Below, one piece after another: positions 46,588 through 55,571 of a stretch of DNA of 64,000 nucleotides; position 1 is the stretch's first letter, and each line of letters starts with the position of its first letter. This stretch comes from Cryobacterium psychrophilum. Lineage in GTDB: Bacteria; Actinomycetota; Actinomycetes; Actinomycetales; Microbacteriaceae. The notes under the pieces are model-generated. The model was not told where the DNA came from. It did no database searches and saw nothing but the letters and a program-made list of their open reading frames with translations. The translations under genes were made by a program, and so were the position numbers. The stretch covers positions 2,604,001-2,668,000 of the forward strand of contig NZ_SODI01000001.1 in assembly GCF_004365915.1 (NCBI RefSeq), written 5' to 3'.

Positions 46588-47988
46588 ATGACCGATCTTG
46601 AAATGAACTGGGTGTTGTCGACACCCGCGCTGCTTGGCGTTGCCGCCGGCGCCATCGCACTCCTGCTCGTCTTGATCATGAAGTTCAAGGTTCACGCCTT
46701 CCTCTCCCTGATCATCGTGAGCCTGCTCACCGCCGTTGCAACCGGCATCCCCACGGACAGCGTCATCCCCACGCTGCTCGCCGGATTCGGCGGAACACTC
46801 GCGAGCGTCGCCCTGCTCGTGGGCCTCGGGGCCATGCTTGGCCGGATGCTCGAGACCAGTGGCGGGGCTACGGTACTCACCGACGCCCTGATCAGTCGTT
46901 TCGGCGAGAAGCGCGCTCCGCTCGCCCTCGCGGTCGCCTCCCTGATGCTCGGATTCCCGATCTTCTTCGACGCGGGCCTCGTCGTGATGCTGCCCATTAT
47001 CTTCGCGGTCGCCCGTCGCCTCGGCGGGTCGTTCCTCGGCTACGCCTTCCCCTCGGCCGTGGCCTTCTCGGTGATGCACATCTTCGTGCCGCCGCACCCC
47101 GGGCCCGTCGCCGCCACCGGGCTTCTCGGCGCCGATGTCGGCCTCGTGCTCATCTTCGGACTGATCGTTGCCCTGCCGACGTGGTATTTCGTAGGTCACC
47201 TCTTCGGCCGGTACGTGGGCCGCAAGTACGACATTCCCGTTCCCTCCATCCTGAGCGGCAGCACCGGCAACTTCGCTGAGTTCGAGTCGACACCCAGGGT
47301 CGGTACGGTCCTCACGCTGCTACTGCTTCCGATCGGCCTGATCTTCCTCAACACCGGCCTCAACATGGCCGCCAGTGCAGGCCTGGTCTCCCTCGATGAC
47401 TCGGGGGTGCAGATCCTTCGCACCCTGGGTGAGACCCCGGTTGCCCTGCTCATCACCGTGCTGCTCGGAATGATTCTGCTCGGGTGGAAGAAGCGCAAGT
47501 CCGCCAACCTCGTGGAAGCTGTCGTCGACAGCGCGCTCGGCCCGGTGTCGTCCGTCATCCTCATCACCGGCGCCGGTGGCATGTTCGGTGGAGTGCTGCG
47601 AGCGAGCGGCATCGGCAACGCGATCGCGGAGTCCCTGGATGCCGTCGGGCTCCCCGTGATCGTCGCTGGTTTCGTCATCGCCGCCGTGGTGCGCATCGCC
47701 CAGGGTTCGGCGACCGTGGCACTGACGACATCCGCTGCCCTGCTGCAGCCCGTCGTCATGAGCAACACGACCTTCAACCCGGTGGAGCTTGCCGCGATCG
47801 TTCTCGCCCTCGCCGCCGGTTCGGTGTTCGCCGGCCACGTCAATGACTCAGGCTTCTGGCTGGTCAGCCGGTTCTTCGGGATGGACACCAAGACCACACT
47901 GAAGACCTGGACCGTTGGCCAGGCACTCGTGGGTGTCATCGGCTTCGCGATCGCCCTGGCGATCTACATCGTTGCCGGACTGTTCTAA
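46588..47988 (+). CDS. gntP: Gluconate permease, GntP family
   Basis: A 466-residue H+ symporter of the GntP family for gluconate and related acids. Around 12-14 membrane helices, with the family features FGGTLASVALLVGLGAMLGRMLE, FDAGLVVMLPIIF, PPHPGPVAATGLLGADVG and the C-terminal GSVFAGHVNDSGFWLV. It ends 6 nt from the stop of the convergent gntR, so the two messages face each other with almost no gap. Confidence 0.93.
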   Translation: MTDLEMNWVLSTPALLGVAAGAIALLLVLIMKFKVHAFLSLIIVSLLTAVATGIPTDSVIPTLLAGFGGTLASVALLVGLGAMLGRMLETSGGATVLTDALISRFGEKRAPLALAVASLMLGFPIFFDAGLVVMLPIIFAVARRLGGSFLGYAFPSAVAFSVMHIFVPPHPGPVAATGLLGADVGLVLIFGLIVALPTWYFVGHLFGRYVGRKYDIPVPSILSGSTGNFAEFESTPRVGTVLTLLLLPIGLIFLNTGLNMAASAGLVSLDDSGVQILRTLGETPVALLITVLLGMILLGWKKRKSANLVEAVVDSALGPVSSVILITGAGGMFGGVLRASGIGNAIAESLDAVGLPVIVAGFVIAAVVRIAQGSATVALTTSAALLQPVVMSNTTFNPVELAAIVLALAAGSVFAGHVNDSGFWLVSRFFGMDTKTTLKTWTVGQALVGVIGFAIALAIYIVAGLF

Positions 47989-47994
47989 GCAGCC

Positions 47995-48786
47995 CTATTG
48001 CGGCTCGCCGTCCTCCCAGATCGAACTCATCTCGTCGAATGCGCGTTGCATGATGCCGAGCATGGCGGCCTGGGCGGCCGCGGCGTCACCGCGCTGAATG
48101 GCACTGGCGACGTCGACGTGCAGCTGAAGCGCCTCGTTGTGCGGACGATGCGGCATGAGCCCGTAGTGTGTCCGGCCCGTCAGAACCTCGGCGACGAGTG
48201 AGTTGAGCTTGGCGAACATCTCGTTGCCTGAGCACGCGAGCACCAGGCGGTGGAACTCAATGTCAAGAACGAGGAAGGCCGCGGGGTCATCGGCCTGTCC
48301 GGCGGCCCAGAGCTTGCCGGCCAGGCCCATGAGCTCGCTCGCGTCGGCCAACGGTGCCCGGCTAGCGGCCAGCCGCGCCGCCTCCGGCTCGATGGCGGTG
48401 CGCAGCTCGGTCAGGGAGCGCAGCTGGTTGATCCGGGCCGGGGAGGCCAGGCGCCAGCGAATGACCTGGGGATCGTAAAGATTCCAGTCGGTCTCCGGCA
48501 GAATCTGCACGCCCACGCGGCGGCGTGAGGCGACCATGCCCATCGCAGCGAGCACCCGGATGGCCTCCCGCACGACCGAGCGGGAGACGCCGTAACGTTC
48601 CTCCAGCTCCTCGATGCGAAAGACCGACCTGGTGGGCAGCTCGCCGGCACAGATGGCCAGGCCCAGCAGATCGAGAATTTGAGCGTGCAGGCCGTTCAGG
48701 GCGGAGTTGTCGTCGAGCTCCCGGGGGAGGGCTGCGAGCGAGTCGGGTTCCGTCGCCCGCGCCACTGCATTTACGTTATCCGTCAT
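47995..48786 (-). CDS. GntR-family regulator, FadR subgroup
   Basis: A 263-residue regulator with an N-terminal winged helix (FRIEELEERYGVSRSVVREAIRVLAAMGMV, about 55-86) and a C-terminal all-helical FCD ligand domain (about 125-250; metal-type residues in DIEFHRLVLACSGNEM and HVDV). FCD-type members respond to organic or sugar acids. Start ATG 48786 is set by TATGAT 7 nt upstream. It sits between two sugar-acid transport operons and is the natural candidate to control both. The symbol is left blank since the ligand is unproven. Confidence 0.88.
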   Translation of the reverse strand: MTDNVNAVARATEPDSLAALPRELDDNSALNGLHAQILDLLGLAICAGELPTRSVFRIEELEERYGVSRSVVREAIRVLAAMGMVASRRRVGVQILPETDWNLYDPQVIRWRLASPARINQLRSLTELRTAIEPEAARLAASRAPLADASELMGLAGKLWAAGQADDPAAFLVLDIEFHRLVLACSGNEMFAKLNSLVAEVLTGRTHYGLMPHRPHNEALQLHVDVASAIQRGDAAAAQAAMLGIMQRAFDEMSSIWEDGEPQ

Positions 48787-48793
48787 GCCACAC

Positions 48794-48809
48794 ATCATAT
48801 CGTTTTGAT
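48794..48809. promoter_or_regulatory. gntR -10 box overlapping a candidate operator
   Basis: The palindrome ATCA-N8-TGAT spans 48794-48809. Its left half contains the minus-strand -10 box TATGAT (48794-48799), so a bound repressor would block its own gene. The site is also 116 nt upstream of the ABC operon start. Confidence 0.5.
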
Positions 48810-48924
48810 TACGGGGTTGAATAAGTATGTTTTATTGCTGTAACGTCACCCTCTGAGACAGATGTAAAGATGCATCGGTTGGGAATCTGTGTGAAGACGC
48901 ACTGGTTCCTCGAATGGAGACACA

Positions 48925-50226
48925 GTGAAGCGTCATTCAGCTATTCGTGTTGCGGCCATCGCCGCAGCGACATTTATCGCCGCAGGCTCGCTCACCGCCT
49001 GCAGCACCGCTGCCGGTGCCGGTGACGGTGACGGAGCCTCGAAGACGCTCCGCGTCACCCTGGCCAACCACGTCTGGACCGACACGATCAAGGACAAGCT
49101 GCCCGAGTTCGAAGCGGCCACCGGCCTCACGGTCGAACTCAGCCAGTACGGCGAAGACCAGCTGTCGGATCAGTACAACGTCAAACTCAATGCGGGTACC
49201 GACGAAATCGACGTCATGATGTATCGCCCGCTCCAGGAGGGCAAGCTGTTCGCCAAGAACGGCTACCTCGCCGACCTGAGCGACGACGTCGAGTCGAATG
49301 CCGACTGGGACTGGAGCGACTTCCAGCCGGGTCCGGTCGGGTCGACGACCTACGACGACAACGTGGTGGGCGTGCCCATCATCACCGAGCAGGAAGTGCT
49401 GTACTACCGCAAGGACCTGCTGGCTAATGCCGGACTCGACGTTCCCACCACAATGGTTGAACTCGAAGCCGCCGCCCAGGCGATCAAGGAGCAGAACCCC
49501 GGCGTCGCCGGATTCGTTGCCCGTACCGGCAAGTCCGCCGCCGTCACCCAGTTCTCGAGCTTTCTCTACAGCTTCGGCGGTGACTTCATCGACGACAACG
49601 GCGACTCCGGCATCGCCAGCCCCGAAGCCAAGGAAGCGTACGCGTTCTACGGAAAACTCATCCGTGAGTATGGCCCCGAAAACGTCAGCACGGACATGAG
49701 CTGGCCAGAAGCCATGGCCATCTTCACGCAGGGCCAGGCCGGTTTCTACACCGAGGCCGACAGCCTCTACAAGAACGCGACCGACCCCGAGACCTCCAAG
49801 GTGTCCGACACGGTCGGCTTCGCACCGATGCCGGCCGGCCCCGGCGGTTCCGTCGCCTACAACGTGCCGTCCTGGGCGCTCGGCATCAACGCCGAATCGA
49901 ACAACTCGGCTGAAGCATGGAAGTTCATCGAATGGGCGACCAGCCAGGACCTGACACTGGAGGTGCAGCAGGACGGCGTTCCCGGTGCGCGCCAGTCGGT
50001 CTGGGAAGACCCGGCCGGCACGTCGACCTACCCGGCCGACCTGGCCGCGGCGATCGCCACGAGCACGAAGAACGGTGTCGGCCATGACCGCCCGCTCGTC
50101 ATCAAGGTGCCCGAGGCTCGCGAGATCGTCGGCGACCCGATCGTCATCGCCATCACCGGCGGCGACTCCGACGCGGCCGCGGACGACGCGGATGATGCTT
50201 TCCAGGGCCTCCTCGACGACGAATAA
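48925..50226 (+). CDS. ABC transporter sugar-binding lipoprotein
   Basis: A 433-residue extracellular solute-binding protein (family 1). Signal peptide at 1-25 with lipobox LTAC, so Cys26 becomes the lipidated N-terminus. The mature protein has the periplasmic-binding fold; the body includes the family pattern WP EAMAIFTQGQAGFYTEAD and an acidic Asp/Ala tail at the end (DSDAAADDADDA). GTG 48925 is supported by GGAG (48916-48919) 5 nt upstream. First gene of the ABC/catabolic operon; substrate is not certain but is probably a sugar acid, from the genes that follow. Confidence 0.9.
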   Translation: MKRHSAIRVAAIAAATFIAAGSLTACSTAAGAGDGDGASKTLRVTLANHVWTDTIKDKLPEFEAATGLTVELSQYGEDQLSDQYNVKLNAGTDEIDVMMYRPLQEGKLFAKNGYLADLSDDVESNADWDWSDFQPGPVGSTTYDDNVVGVPIITEQEVLYYRKDLLANAGLDVPTTMVELEAAAQAIKEQNPGVAGFVARTGKSAAVTQFSSFLYSFGGDFIDDNGDSGIASPEAKEAYAFYGKLIREYGPENVSTDMSWPEAMAIFTQGQAGFYTEADSLYKNATDPETSKVSDTVGFAPMPAGPGGSVAYNVPSWALGINAESNNSAEAWKFIEWATSQDLTLEVQQDGVPGARQSVWEDPAGTSTYPADLAAAIATSTKNGVGHDRPLVIKVPEAREIVGDPIVIAITGGDSDAAADDADDAFQGLLDDE

Positions 50227-50238
50227 CCACTGAACAAC

Positions 50239-50272
50239 GGGGGTGGACGGTCGGCAACGATCGTCCACCCCC
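50239..50272 (+). promoter_or_regulatory. Intercistronic hairpin after the binding-protein gene
   Basis: A 15-bp stem with one G-T pair (50239-50253 with 50258-50272) and a GCAA tetraloop, without a T-tract. In ABC operons such a hairpin often protects the upstream mRNA from 3' decay, so the binding protein is made in excess over the permeases. It might also be a weak terminator. Confidence 0.65.
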
Positions 50273-50320
50273 GGCAGTCCCCATCCTTCTGAACGTGCAA
50301 CACCAAGTGTGAGGTGAAAG

Positions 50321-51244
50321 ATGACCACGATGGTCACCACCACGCCCTCAATGTGGAGAAACTACTCCACCTGGGCAAACCGGAATCGGAAGTGGCTCTT
50401 CGCCTCTCCCGCAATGATCTTCGTCGGCCTTCTCATCGCTGTCCCGCTGGGCTGGACCCTGTATCTCAGCGTGACCGACTCCGAGGGCTCCGTCCGCGCC
50501 AAATCCAACCTGGTCGGACTCAGCAACTATTTTGAGGTGCTCACCGACACGGACCGCTTCTGGCCGGCCGTGATGCGCACGTTCGTGTTCACCGGCGGTT
50601 CGCTCGCCATCGAATTGATTCTGGGCATGTGCATCGCGCTGCTGCTCTGGCGACCGTTCCGCGGTGAGAAATGGGTGCGCGTCGCCATCCTGCTTCCGCT
50701 GGTCGCAACTCCGGTCGCCGTCGGAATGATGTGGCGCCTCATCTTTGACCCGAACATCGGTTTCGCCAACCAGGTACTGAGCTGGATCGGTATTCCGGCC
50801 CAGCCCTGGCTCTCCGGCCAATACACCGCGCTGCCCACTCTCATGTTTGTGGACATTTGGCAGTGGACCCCGATGGTCGTGCTGATGCTCCTCGCCGGCC
50901 TCACCTCGCTCTCCGACGAACCCGATGAAGCGGCTCGCATCGACGGAGCCAACTCCTGGCAGCGATTCTGGTTTGTCACCCTGCCGTTGATGCGCGCCAC
51001 CGTCATCGTGACCATCGTGCTGCGCGGCATCGACGCCCTGAAGACCTTCGACCTCCTGTACGCGACCAAGGGCAAGGGCGGTGGCTCGTTCCACGAGGTC
51101 GAGACGCTCAACATCTACGCCTTCGGCTTGAGCTTCGACTACAACGACTATGGGATAGCCTCCACCGTGCTGATCCTGTTCTTCCTGCTCATCATCGCGA
51201 TCATGTGGGTACTCACCTACCGCAGAAAGGCGAACCGGTCATGA
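50321..51244 (+). CDS. ABC sugar permease, MalF-like
   Basis: A 307-residue inner-membrane subunit with six predicted helices, and the EAA loop DEPDEAARIDGANSWQRFWFVTLP, which docks the ATPase. It has the longer N-terminus of MalF/LacF-type permeases. ATG 50321 has AGGTGAAAG upstream; the next gene overlaps by 4 nt. The ATPase subunit is not encoded here, so a shared MsiK-like ATPase elsewhere is likely. Confidence 0.9.
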   Translation: MTTMVTTTPSMWRNYSTWANRNRKWLFASPAMIFVGLLIAVPLGWTLYLSVTDSEGSVRAKSNLVGLSNYFEVLTDTDRFWPAVMRTFVFTGGSLAIELILGMCIALLLWRPFRGEKWVRVAILLPLVATPVAVGMMWRLIFDPNIGFANQVLSWIGIPAQPWLSGQYTALPTLMFVDIWQWTPMVVLMLLAGLTSLSDEPDEAARIDGANSWQRFWFVTLPLMRATVIVTIVLRGIDALKTFDLLYATKGKGGGSFHEVETLNIYAFGLSFDYNDYGIASTVLILFFLLIIAIMWVLTYRRKANRS

Positions 51245-52122
51245 CCACGACGCTGCAAACTCGTCCCGTCACCGAGACACCGCGCCCGGTCAGAACCGCG
51301 CCGCGGCGCCGCAAACCGCGCGCCTACAAGATCTTCCGGGTTGTCGCGCTCACCCTGACCGTGCTGCTGTTCATTGCCCCGCTGGTTTGGATGTTCATCT
51401 CGTCGCTCAAAACCAACGTCGACATCTATGACGCGAGCAAGACCCTGTTCTTCACGCCGACCTTGGACAACTACGACAACGTGCTCGGCCGAAACAACTA
51501 TTTCGGATTCATCTTCAACAGCTTCTGGGTGGCGTTGCTGTCCACTATCTTCTCCCTGATCATCGGGGTTCCGGCCGCCTACGCGATGAGTCGCTTCACC
51601 ATGCATCGCTCCGCGATCGTTGTGCTCATGGCCCGCATCATTCCCGGGGTGAGCCTGCTCGTGCCGTGGTACTTCATTTTCGCCAACATGCGCATGGTCG
51701 GTGGTTTCGGCGTACTCATCCTGTCGCACATGTTCGTCGCCCTGCCCCTCATCGTGTACATCATGATCAGCTACTTCGACTCGACCCCGCTCGAGCTGGA
51801 GGAGCAGGCGCAGGTCGATGGACTCACCCACATCGGAGCGTTCCTGCGCATCACCCTGCCGTTGTCGGTTCCCGGACTCGCGACCGCCGGCATCCTGTCG
51901 TTCATCTTCTCGTGGAACAACTTCATGTTCGCCCTCGTGCTGTCCGGCGCCAACACCAAGACCCTGCCGGTGGCGATCTTCAACTTCGTCTCCTATGCAA
52001 GCATCGACTGGGGCAGCCTGATGGCCGCAGCCGTCGTCGTCACGGTGCCCATCATGGTGATCGCCCTCTTCACGCAGAAGTACATCGTGTCCGGCCTCAC
52101 CGCCGGTGCCACGAAGGGATAG
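51241..52122 (+). CDS. ABC sugar permease, MalG-like
   Basis: A 293-residue second permease of the same importer, six predicted helices, with EAA loop LELEEQAQVDGLTHIGAFLRITLPL. ATG 51241 overlaps the stop of the first permease by 4 nt; an in-frame upstream start at 51205 would sit inside that gene. A Pro/Arg-rich N-terminus of about 30 residues precedes the first helix. Confidence 0.9.
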   Translation: MTTTLQTRPVTETPRPVRTAPRRRKPRAYKIFRVVALTLTVLLFIAPLVWMFISSLKTNVDIYDASKTLFFTPTLDNYDNVLGRNNYFGFIFNSFWVALLSTIFSLIIGVPAAYAMSRFTMHRSAIVVLMARIIPGVSLLVPWYFIFANMRMVGGFGVLILSHMFVALPLIVYIMISYFDSTPLELEEQAQVDGLTHIGAFLRITLPLSVPGLATAGILSFIFSWNNFMFALVLSGANTKTLPVAIFNFVSYASIDWGSLMAAAVVVTVPIMVIALFTQKYIVSGLTAGATKG

Positions 52123-52124
52123 GC

Positions 52125-52643
52125 GTGTACGCCACCATCCCGCCCATCGTCATCATGGGGGTGCAGGGATCCGGCAAGAGCACCATTGGAGTTCTGCTCG
52201 CCGAACGGCTGGGCCTGCCCTTCATCGACGGCGACAGCCTGCATTCCGACGAGAACAAGTCCTGGATGACCTCCGGAAAACCCCTGACGGACGCCCATCG
52301 GCTGCCGTGGCTGCACCAGGTCGGCGATCGTCTCGCGGGCAGCGAGGGGTCGGGCGTCGTCATGGCCTGCTCGGCCCTTAAACGGAGCTACCGTGACCTG
52401 CTCCGGGAGCATGCTCCCACCCTGGTGATCGTCTTCGCCAACGGCCCCATCGAACTGATAGCGTCTCGTCTCGCCGCGCGCCAGCATGAGTACATGCCTC
52501 CGTCGCTGCTGCTCACCCAGTTTGCCGACCTTGAGGTGCTGGAGGACGATGAGCCGGGCCTCACGCTCGACATTGCACAGACGCCCGAACAGGTCGTCGA
52601 TCACATTGTCGCCGCCGTCCAGGCAGGAAGTGTCCTCAGATGA
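52125..52643 (+). CDS. Gluconokinase-like kinase, second copy
   Basis: A 172-residue paralogue of gntK with GVQGSGKS (12-19), FIDGDSLHSDENKSWM, ACSALKRSYRDLL and RQHEYMPPSLLLTQFADLE. Overall pattern is like the first copy, but it lacks that copy's N-terminal extension. Start GTG 52125 is 3 nt after the permease stop. It overlaps the dehydratase gene by 4 nt, so it must be part of the same pathway. Substrate may be gluconate or a related acid. Confidence 0.85.
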   Translation: MYATIPPIVIMGVQGSGKSTIGVLLAERLGLPFIDGDSLHSDENKSWMTSGKPLTDAHRLPWLHQVGDRLAGSEGSGVVMACSALKRSYRDLLREHAPTLVIVFANGPIELIASRLAARQHEYMPPSLLLTQFADLEVLEDDEPGLTLDIAQTPEQVVDHIVAAVQAGSVLR

Positions 52644-53785
52644 AAATCACCCGCGTTGAAACGTTCATGGTCGCCCCGCGCTGGCTCTTCGTGCGGCTGG
52701 AAACGAACGACGGGGTCGTCGGTTGGGGCGAGGCGAGCCTCGAGGGGCATTCCGATGCCGTGCGCACCGTCGTCGAACAGTTCGCGGAGTACCTCGTCGG
52801 CTCCGACCCCGGCCGAATCGAGGACCACTGGCAGGTGATGACCAAGAGCGGCTTCTACCGCGGCGGGCCCGTCTTCGGCAGTGCTGTCGCCGGTATCGAC
52901 CAGGCCCTCTGGGACATCAAGGGCAAGGCCCTCGGGGTGCCCGTGCACGACCTGCTCGGCGGGGCGGTGCGCGACCGCATCCGGATGTACGGGTGGGCCG
53001 GCGGCGACGACCCGAGCGGCATCACCGACGCGATCCAGGCCCAGCTCGACGTGGGGCTGACCGCCGTCAAGATGAATGCGTCGGGGAAGATGGGTCCGAT
53101 CGGCACCGTCGCCGAGATCGACGGAGTGCTCGAGCGCGTCGCGGCGGCCCGCGAGGTGCTGGGTCCTGACCGTGATGTCGCCGTGGACTTCCACGGCCGT
53201 TTCACCCTCGCCAACGCCCGCCGGATCGCGCCGCTGCTGGAGCCGCTGCGTCCGTTCTTCATTGAGGAACCCGTCGTCCCCGAGAACTCCCACCTGATCA
53301 GGCAGTTCGCGCAGGCGACATCCATCCCGATCGCCACGGGGGAGCGGCTTTACAATCGCCAGGACTTCCTGCCGGTTCTCCAGGCCGGAATCGCCGTCGC
53401 CCAACCCGACCTGTCCCACGCCGGCGGAATCTCGGAGGTACGCCGCATCGCGGCCCTGGCCGAGGTCTACGACGTGCAGCTGGCGCCGCACTGCCCGCTC
53501 GGACCGATCGCGCTCGCCGCCTGCCTGCAGGTCGGCTTCGCCACCCCGAACTTCCTGATCCAGGAGCAGAGCATCGGCATCCACTACAACCAGGGCGCCG
53601 AACTGCTCGACTACGTGCTCGACAAGTCCCCGCTGCGGTTCGTGAACGGCAACATCGAAAGGCTCACCGGGCCGGGCCTCGGTATCGAGGTCGATGAGGC
53701 GGCCGTGCGGTCAGCGGATGCCCGGGGCCACACCTGGCGCAGTCCGCTCTGGCGGCACAGCGACGGTTCCGTGGCGGAGTGGTGA
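52640..53785 (+). CDS. dgoD: D-galactonate-dehydratase-like enolase-superfamily enzyme
   Basis: A 381-residue enzyme that removes water from a sugar acid, predicted to give a 2-keto-3-deoxy acid. All catalytic and metal residues of galactonate dehydratase are seen at matching positions: D183, H185, E209, E235, H284 and E309 (VDFHGRF, FIEEPV, ATGERL, APHCPLGPI). That residue set is shared by a few relatives with different acids, so galactonate is probable rather than certain. ATG 52640 overlaps the upstream kinase. Confidence 0.85.
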   Translation: MKITRVETFMVAPRWLFVRLETNDGVVGWGEASLEGHSDAVRTVVEQFAEYLVGSDPGRIEDHWQVMTKSGFYRGGPVFGSAVAGIDQALWDIKGKALGVPVHDLLGGAVRDRIRMYGWAGGDDPSGITDAIQAQLDVGLTAVKMNASGKMGPIGTVAEIDGVLERVAAAREVLGPDRDVAVDFHGRFTLANARRIAPLLEPLRPFFIEEPVVPENSHLIRQFAQATSIPIATGERLYNRQDFLPVLQAGIAVAQPDLSHAGGISEVRRIAALAEVYDVQLAPHCPLGPIALAACLQVGFATPNFLIQEQSIGIHYNQGAELLDYVLDKSPLRFVNGNIERLTGPGLGIEVDEAAVRSADARGHTWRSPLWRHSDGSVAEW

Positions 53786-54429
53786 GCGCCGTGACACACG
53801 ACTTTCTCGCCCAGCTGGGGCGCGACCGGCTGCTGGCCATCATCCGGGGTACCGACCCCGGGGCGGCGGTCGCCGCATCGCTCACCCTGTTCGACGCCGG
53901 CATCCGTTTTCTTGAGGTGTCGCTCGTGACCACGGATGCCCTCGGCGTGATCGCAGAACTGGCCAGGCTCGCCCCCGCCGGCTGCGTCGTCGGCGCCGGC
54001 ACCGTCCTCACGATTGACGATGTCACGAGCGCCGCCGCCGCCGGGGCAACGTTCATGGTCACCCCGGCCGTGACCGAGAGTATCGCCGAATCCGTGCGGC
54101 TCGGTCTGCCGGTGCTGGCCGGCGCGCTCACCCCAACCGAGGTGGTCGCGGCCCGCCGCGCGGGCGCGACGGCCGTGAAACTGTTCCCCGGCTCGTTCGG
54201 TGGTCCGGCCTACCTGCGCGCCCTGCGCGACCCGTTGCCCGACGTGCCATTCGTGCCGGTCGGCGGCGTTGACGCCGAACGTGCCGCCGCGTACTTCACG
54301 GCCGGCGCCGTCGCGGTCGGTCTGGGTAGTCCACTGCTCGGCGATTCGGTGCGGGGCGGCGACCTTGACGCCCTGCGCGAGCGGGCCGCCGAGTTCCGCA
54401 ACGTCGCAGCGGCAGCCGGGCCGGCATGA
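53782..54429 (+). CDS. 2-keto-3-deoxy-6-phospho-sugar-acid aldolase (KDPG/KDPGal type)
   Basis: A 215-residue aldolase of the Eda/DgoA class I family. Schiff-base Lys133 is in AVKLFPGS and Glu45 in FLEVSL. It splits the phosphorylated keto-deoxy acid into pyruvate and glyceraldehyde-3-phosphate. Start GTG 53782 overlaps the dehydratase stop (GTGA); GTG 53779 and 53791 are alternatives. Next to dgoD it would act as DgoA. Confidence 0.88.
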   Translation: MSAVTHDFLAQLGRDRLLAIIRGTDPGAAVAASLTLFDAGIRFLEVSLVTTDALGVIAELARLAPAGCVVGAGTVLTIDDVTSAAAAGATFMVTPAVTESIAESVRLGLPVLAGALTPTEVVAARRAGATAVKLFPGSFGGPAYLRALRDPLPDVPFVPVGGVDAERAAAYFTAGAVAVGLGSPLLGDSVRGGDLDALRERAAEFRNVAAAAGPA

Positions 54430-55376
54430 CCGGCGTCGACGTGCTCACCCTCGGCGAGACGATGGTGAGCCTGCGCACCGGCACCGCGTTGCGGCTCGGC
54501 GGCACGCTGGAGATGACCATGGCCGGCGCCGAATCCAACGTGGCGATCGGACTCGCCCGCCTCGGCCACAGCGTGCGCTGGGCCGGTCGGGTCGGCGTCG
54601 ACGAAGTCGGTACCTTCATCCTGCGTTGTCTTCGCGCCGAATCGGTGCTCGTCGACACGGTCACCCTCGACCCCGATCGACCGACCGGGCTGATGCTCGC
54701 CGAACGTCGCATCAATGACCTGTCCCGGGTCAGCTACTACCGGGTCGGGTCGGCCGGCTCTGCCCTCTGCCCGGCGGATGCCGCCGCGAGCCTCACCCCG
54801 GTTCCGCGTGTTCTGCACGTGACCGGTATCACGCCCGCACTCTCCGACACGGCCGCCGCCGCCGTGCGTGAGGCGGTGCGGCTCGCCAAGGCCGCCGGCG
54901 CCCTGGTCAGTGTTGACGTCAACTACCGGGCGAAGCTGTGGACCGAAAAGATTGCCCGACCGGTGCTGTCGGCGCTGGCCCGCAGCGCCGACCTGGTCAT
55001 CGCCTCCGACGACGAGCTCGCGCTCTTCGTCGACGATCCGCTCGACGAAGCCGCCGCGTGCGCCGAACTCGCCACGTTCGGGGTGCGCCAGCTCGTGATC
55101 AAACGCGGCGCCCACGGCGCCAGCGTCTGGCACGACGGGCAGGTCGAGCATGCCCCGGCCATCTCCGTCAGCGTTCGAGACACGATCGGCGCCGGCGATG
55201 CGTTCACCGCCGGTTACCTGTCGGCGATCCTCGACGGATTGTCCCCGGTGGAGGCCCTGCGCCGCGGCACTGTCACCGGCGCCTTCGCCGTCGCCACCGT
55301 CGGCGATTGGGAGGGAGCGCCGACCCGCGCCGAACTCGGTCTGCTCCAGGAACCGCCCGGAGCGACGCTGCGTTAA
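54426..55376 (+). CDS. PfkB-family sugar kinase, 2-keto-3-deoxygluconate/galactonate kinase-like
   Basis: A 316-residue ribokinase-family kinase with N-terminal LGETMVSLR, AGAESNVAIGLARLG and the anion-hole/catalytic DTIGAGDAFTAGYL (about 249-262). Context and length make 2-keto-3-deoxy-sugar-acid kinase (KdgK) likely. It would phosphorylate the dehydratase product, giving the aldolase its substrate. It overlaps the aldolase stop by 4 nt and ends the operon, as no further gene follows on this strand for about 195 nt. Confidence 0.82.
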   Translation: MTGVDVLTLGETMVSLRTGTALRLGGTLEMTMAGAESNVAIGLARLGHSVRWAGRVGVDEVGTFILRCLRAESVLVDTVTLDPDRPTGLMLAERRINDLSRVSYYRVGSAGSALCPADAAASLTPVPRVLHVTGITPALSDTAAAAVREAVRLAKAAGALVSVDVNYRAKLWTEKIARPVLSALARSADLVIASDDELALFVDDPLDEAAACAELATFGVRQLVIKRGAHGASVWHDGQVEHAPAISVSVRDTIGAGDAFTAGYLSAILDGLSPVEALRRGTVTGAFAVATVGDWEGAPTRAELGLLQEPPGATLR

Positions 55377-55571
55377 ATGCAGGGGCCCCGAGAAACGTGT
55401 AAAGTTAGAAGCTGAACTTCGGCGAGGGATGTCGCCACCCCGGGTTACCCGGCCCATGGCATCCGTTATCGACGCGGCGGACGAGACTTTGGGCTTTTCC
55501 TCACGCTGACATGCGTTCGAGTTGAACACCAAACAACGACCACGGCCCTTAGGCCCGCTAGGAGATGCACC
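55377..55571 (+). promoter_or_regulatory. Intergenic region and leader upstream of rplY/ctc
   Basis: 195 nt without a gene. A candidate -10 box TAAAGT lies at 55400-55405, which would give a leader of about 160 nt. The leader has several short inverted repeats, for example GGCCC/GGGCC around the TTA near 55548-55557. No riboswitch class or strong terminator was recognised. AGGAG (55560-55564) serves ATG 55572. Confidence 0.4.

Noticed and set aside
55377..55571. Riboswitch upstream of rplY/ctc
   Set aside because: Only short palindromes are seen; no conserved core of a known riboswitch class and no terminator/antiterminator pair.
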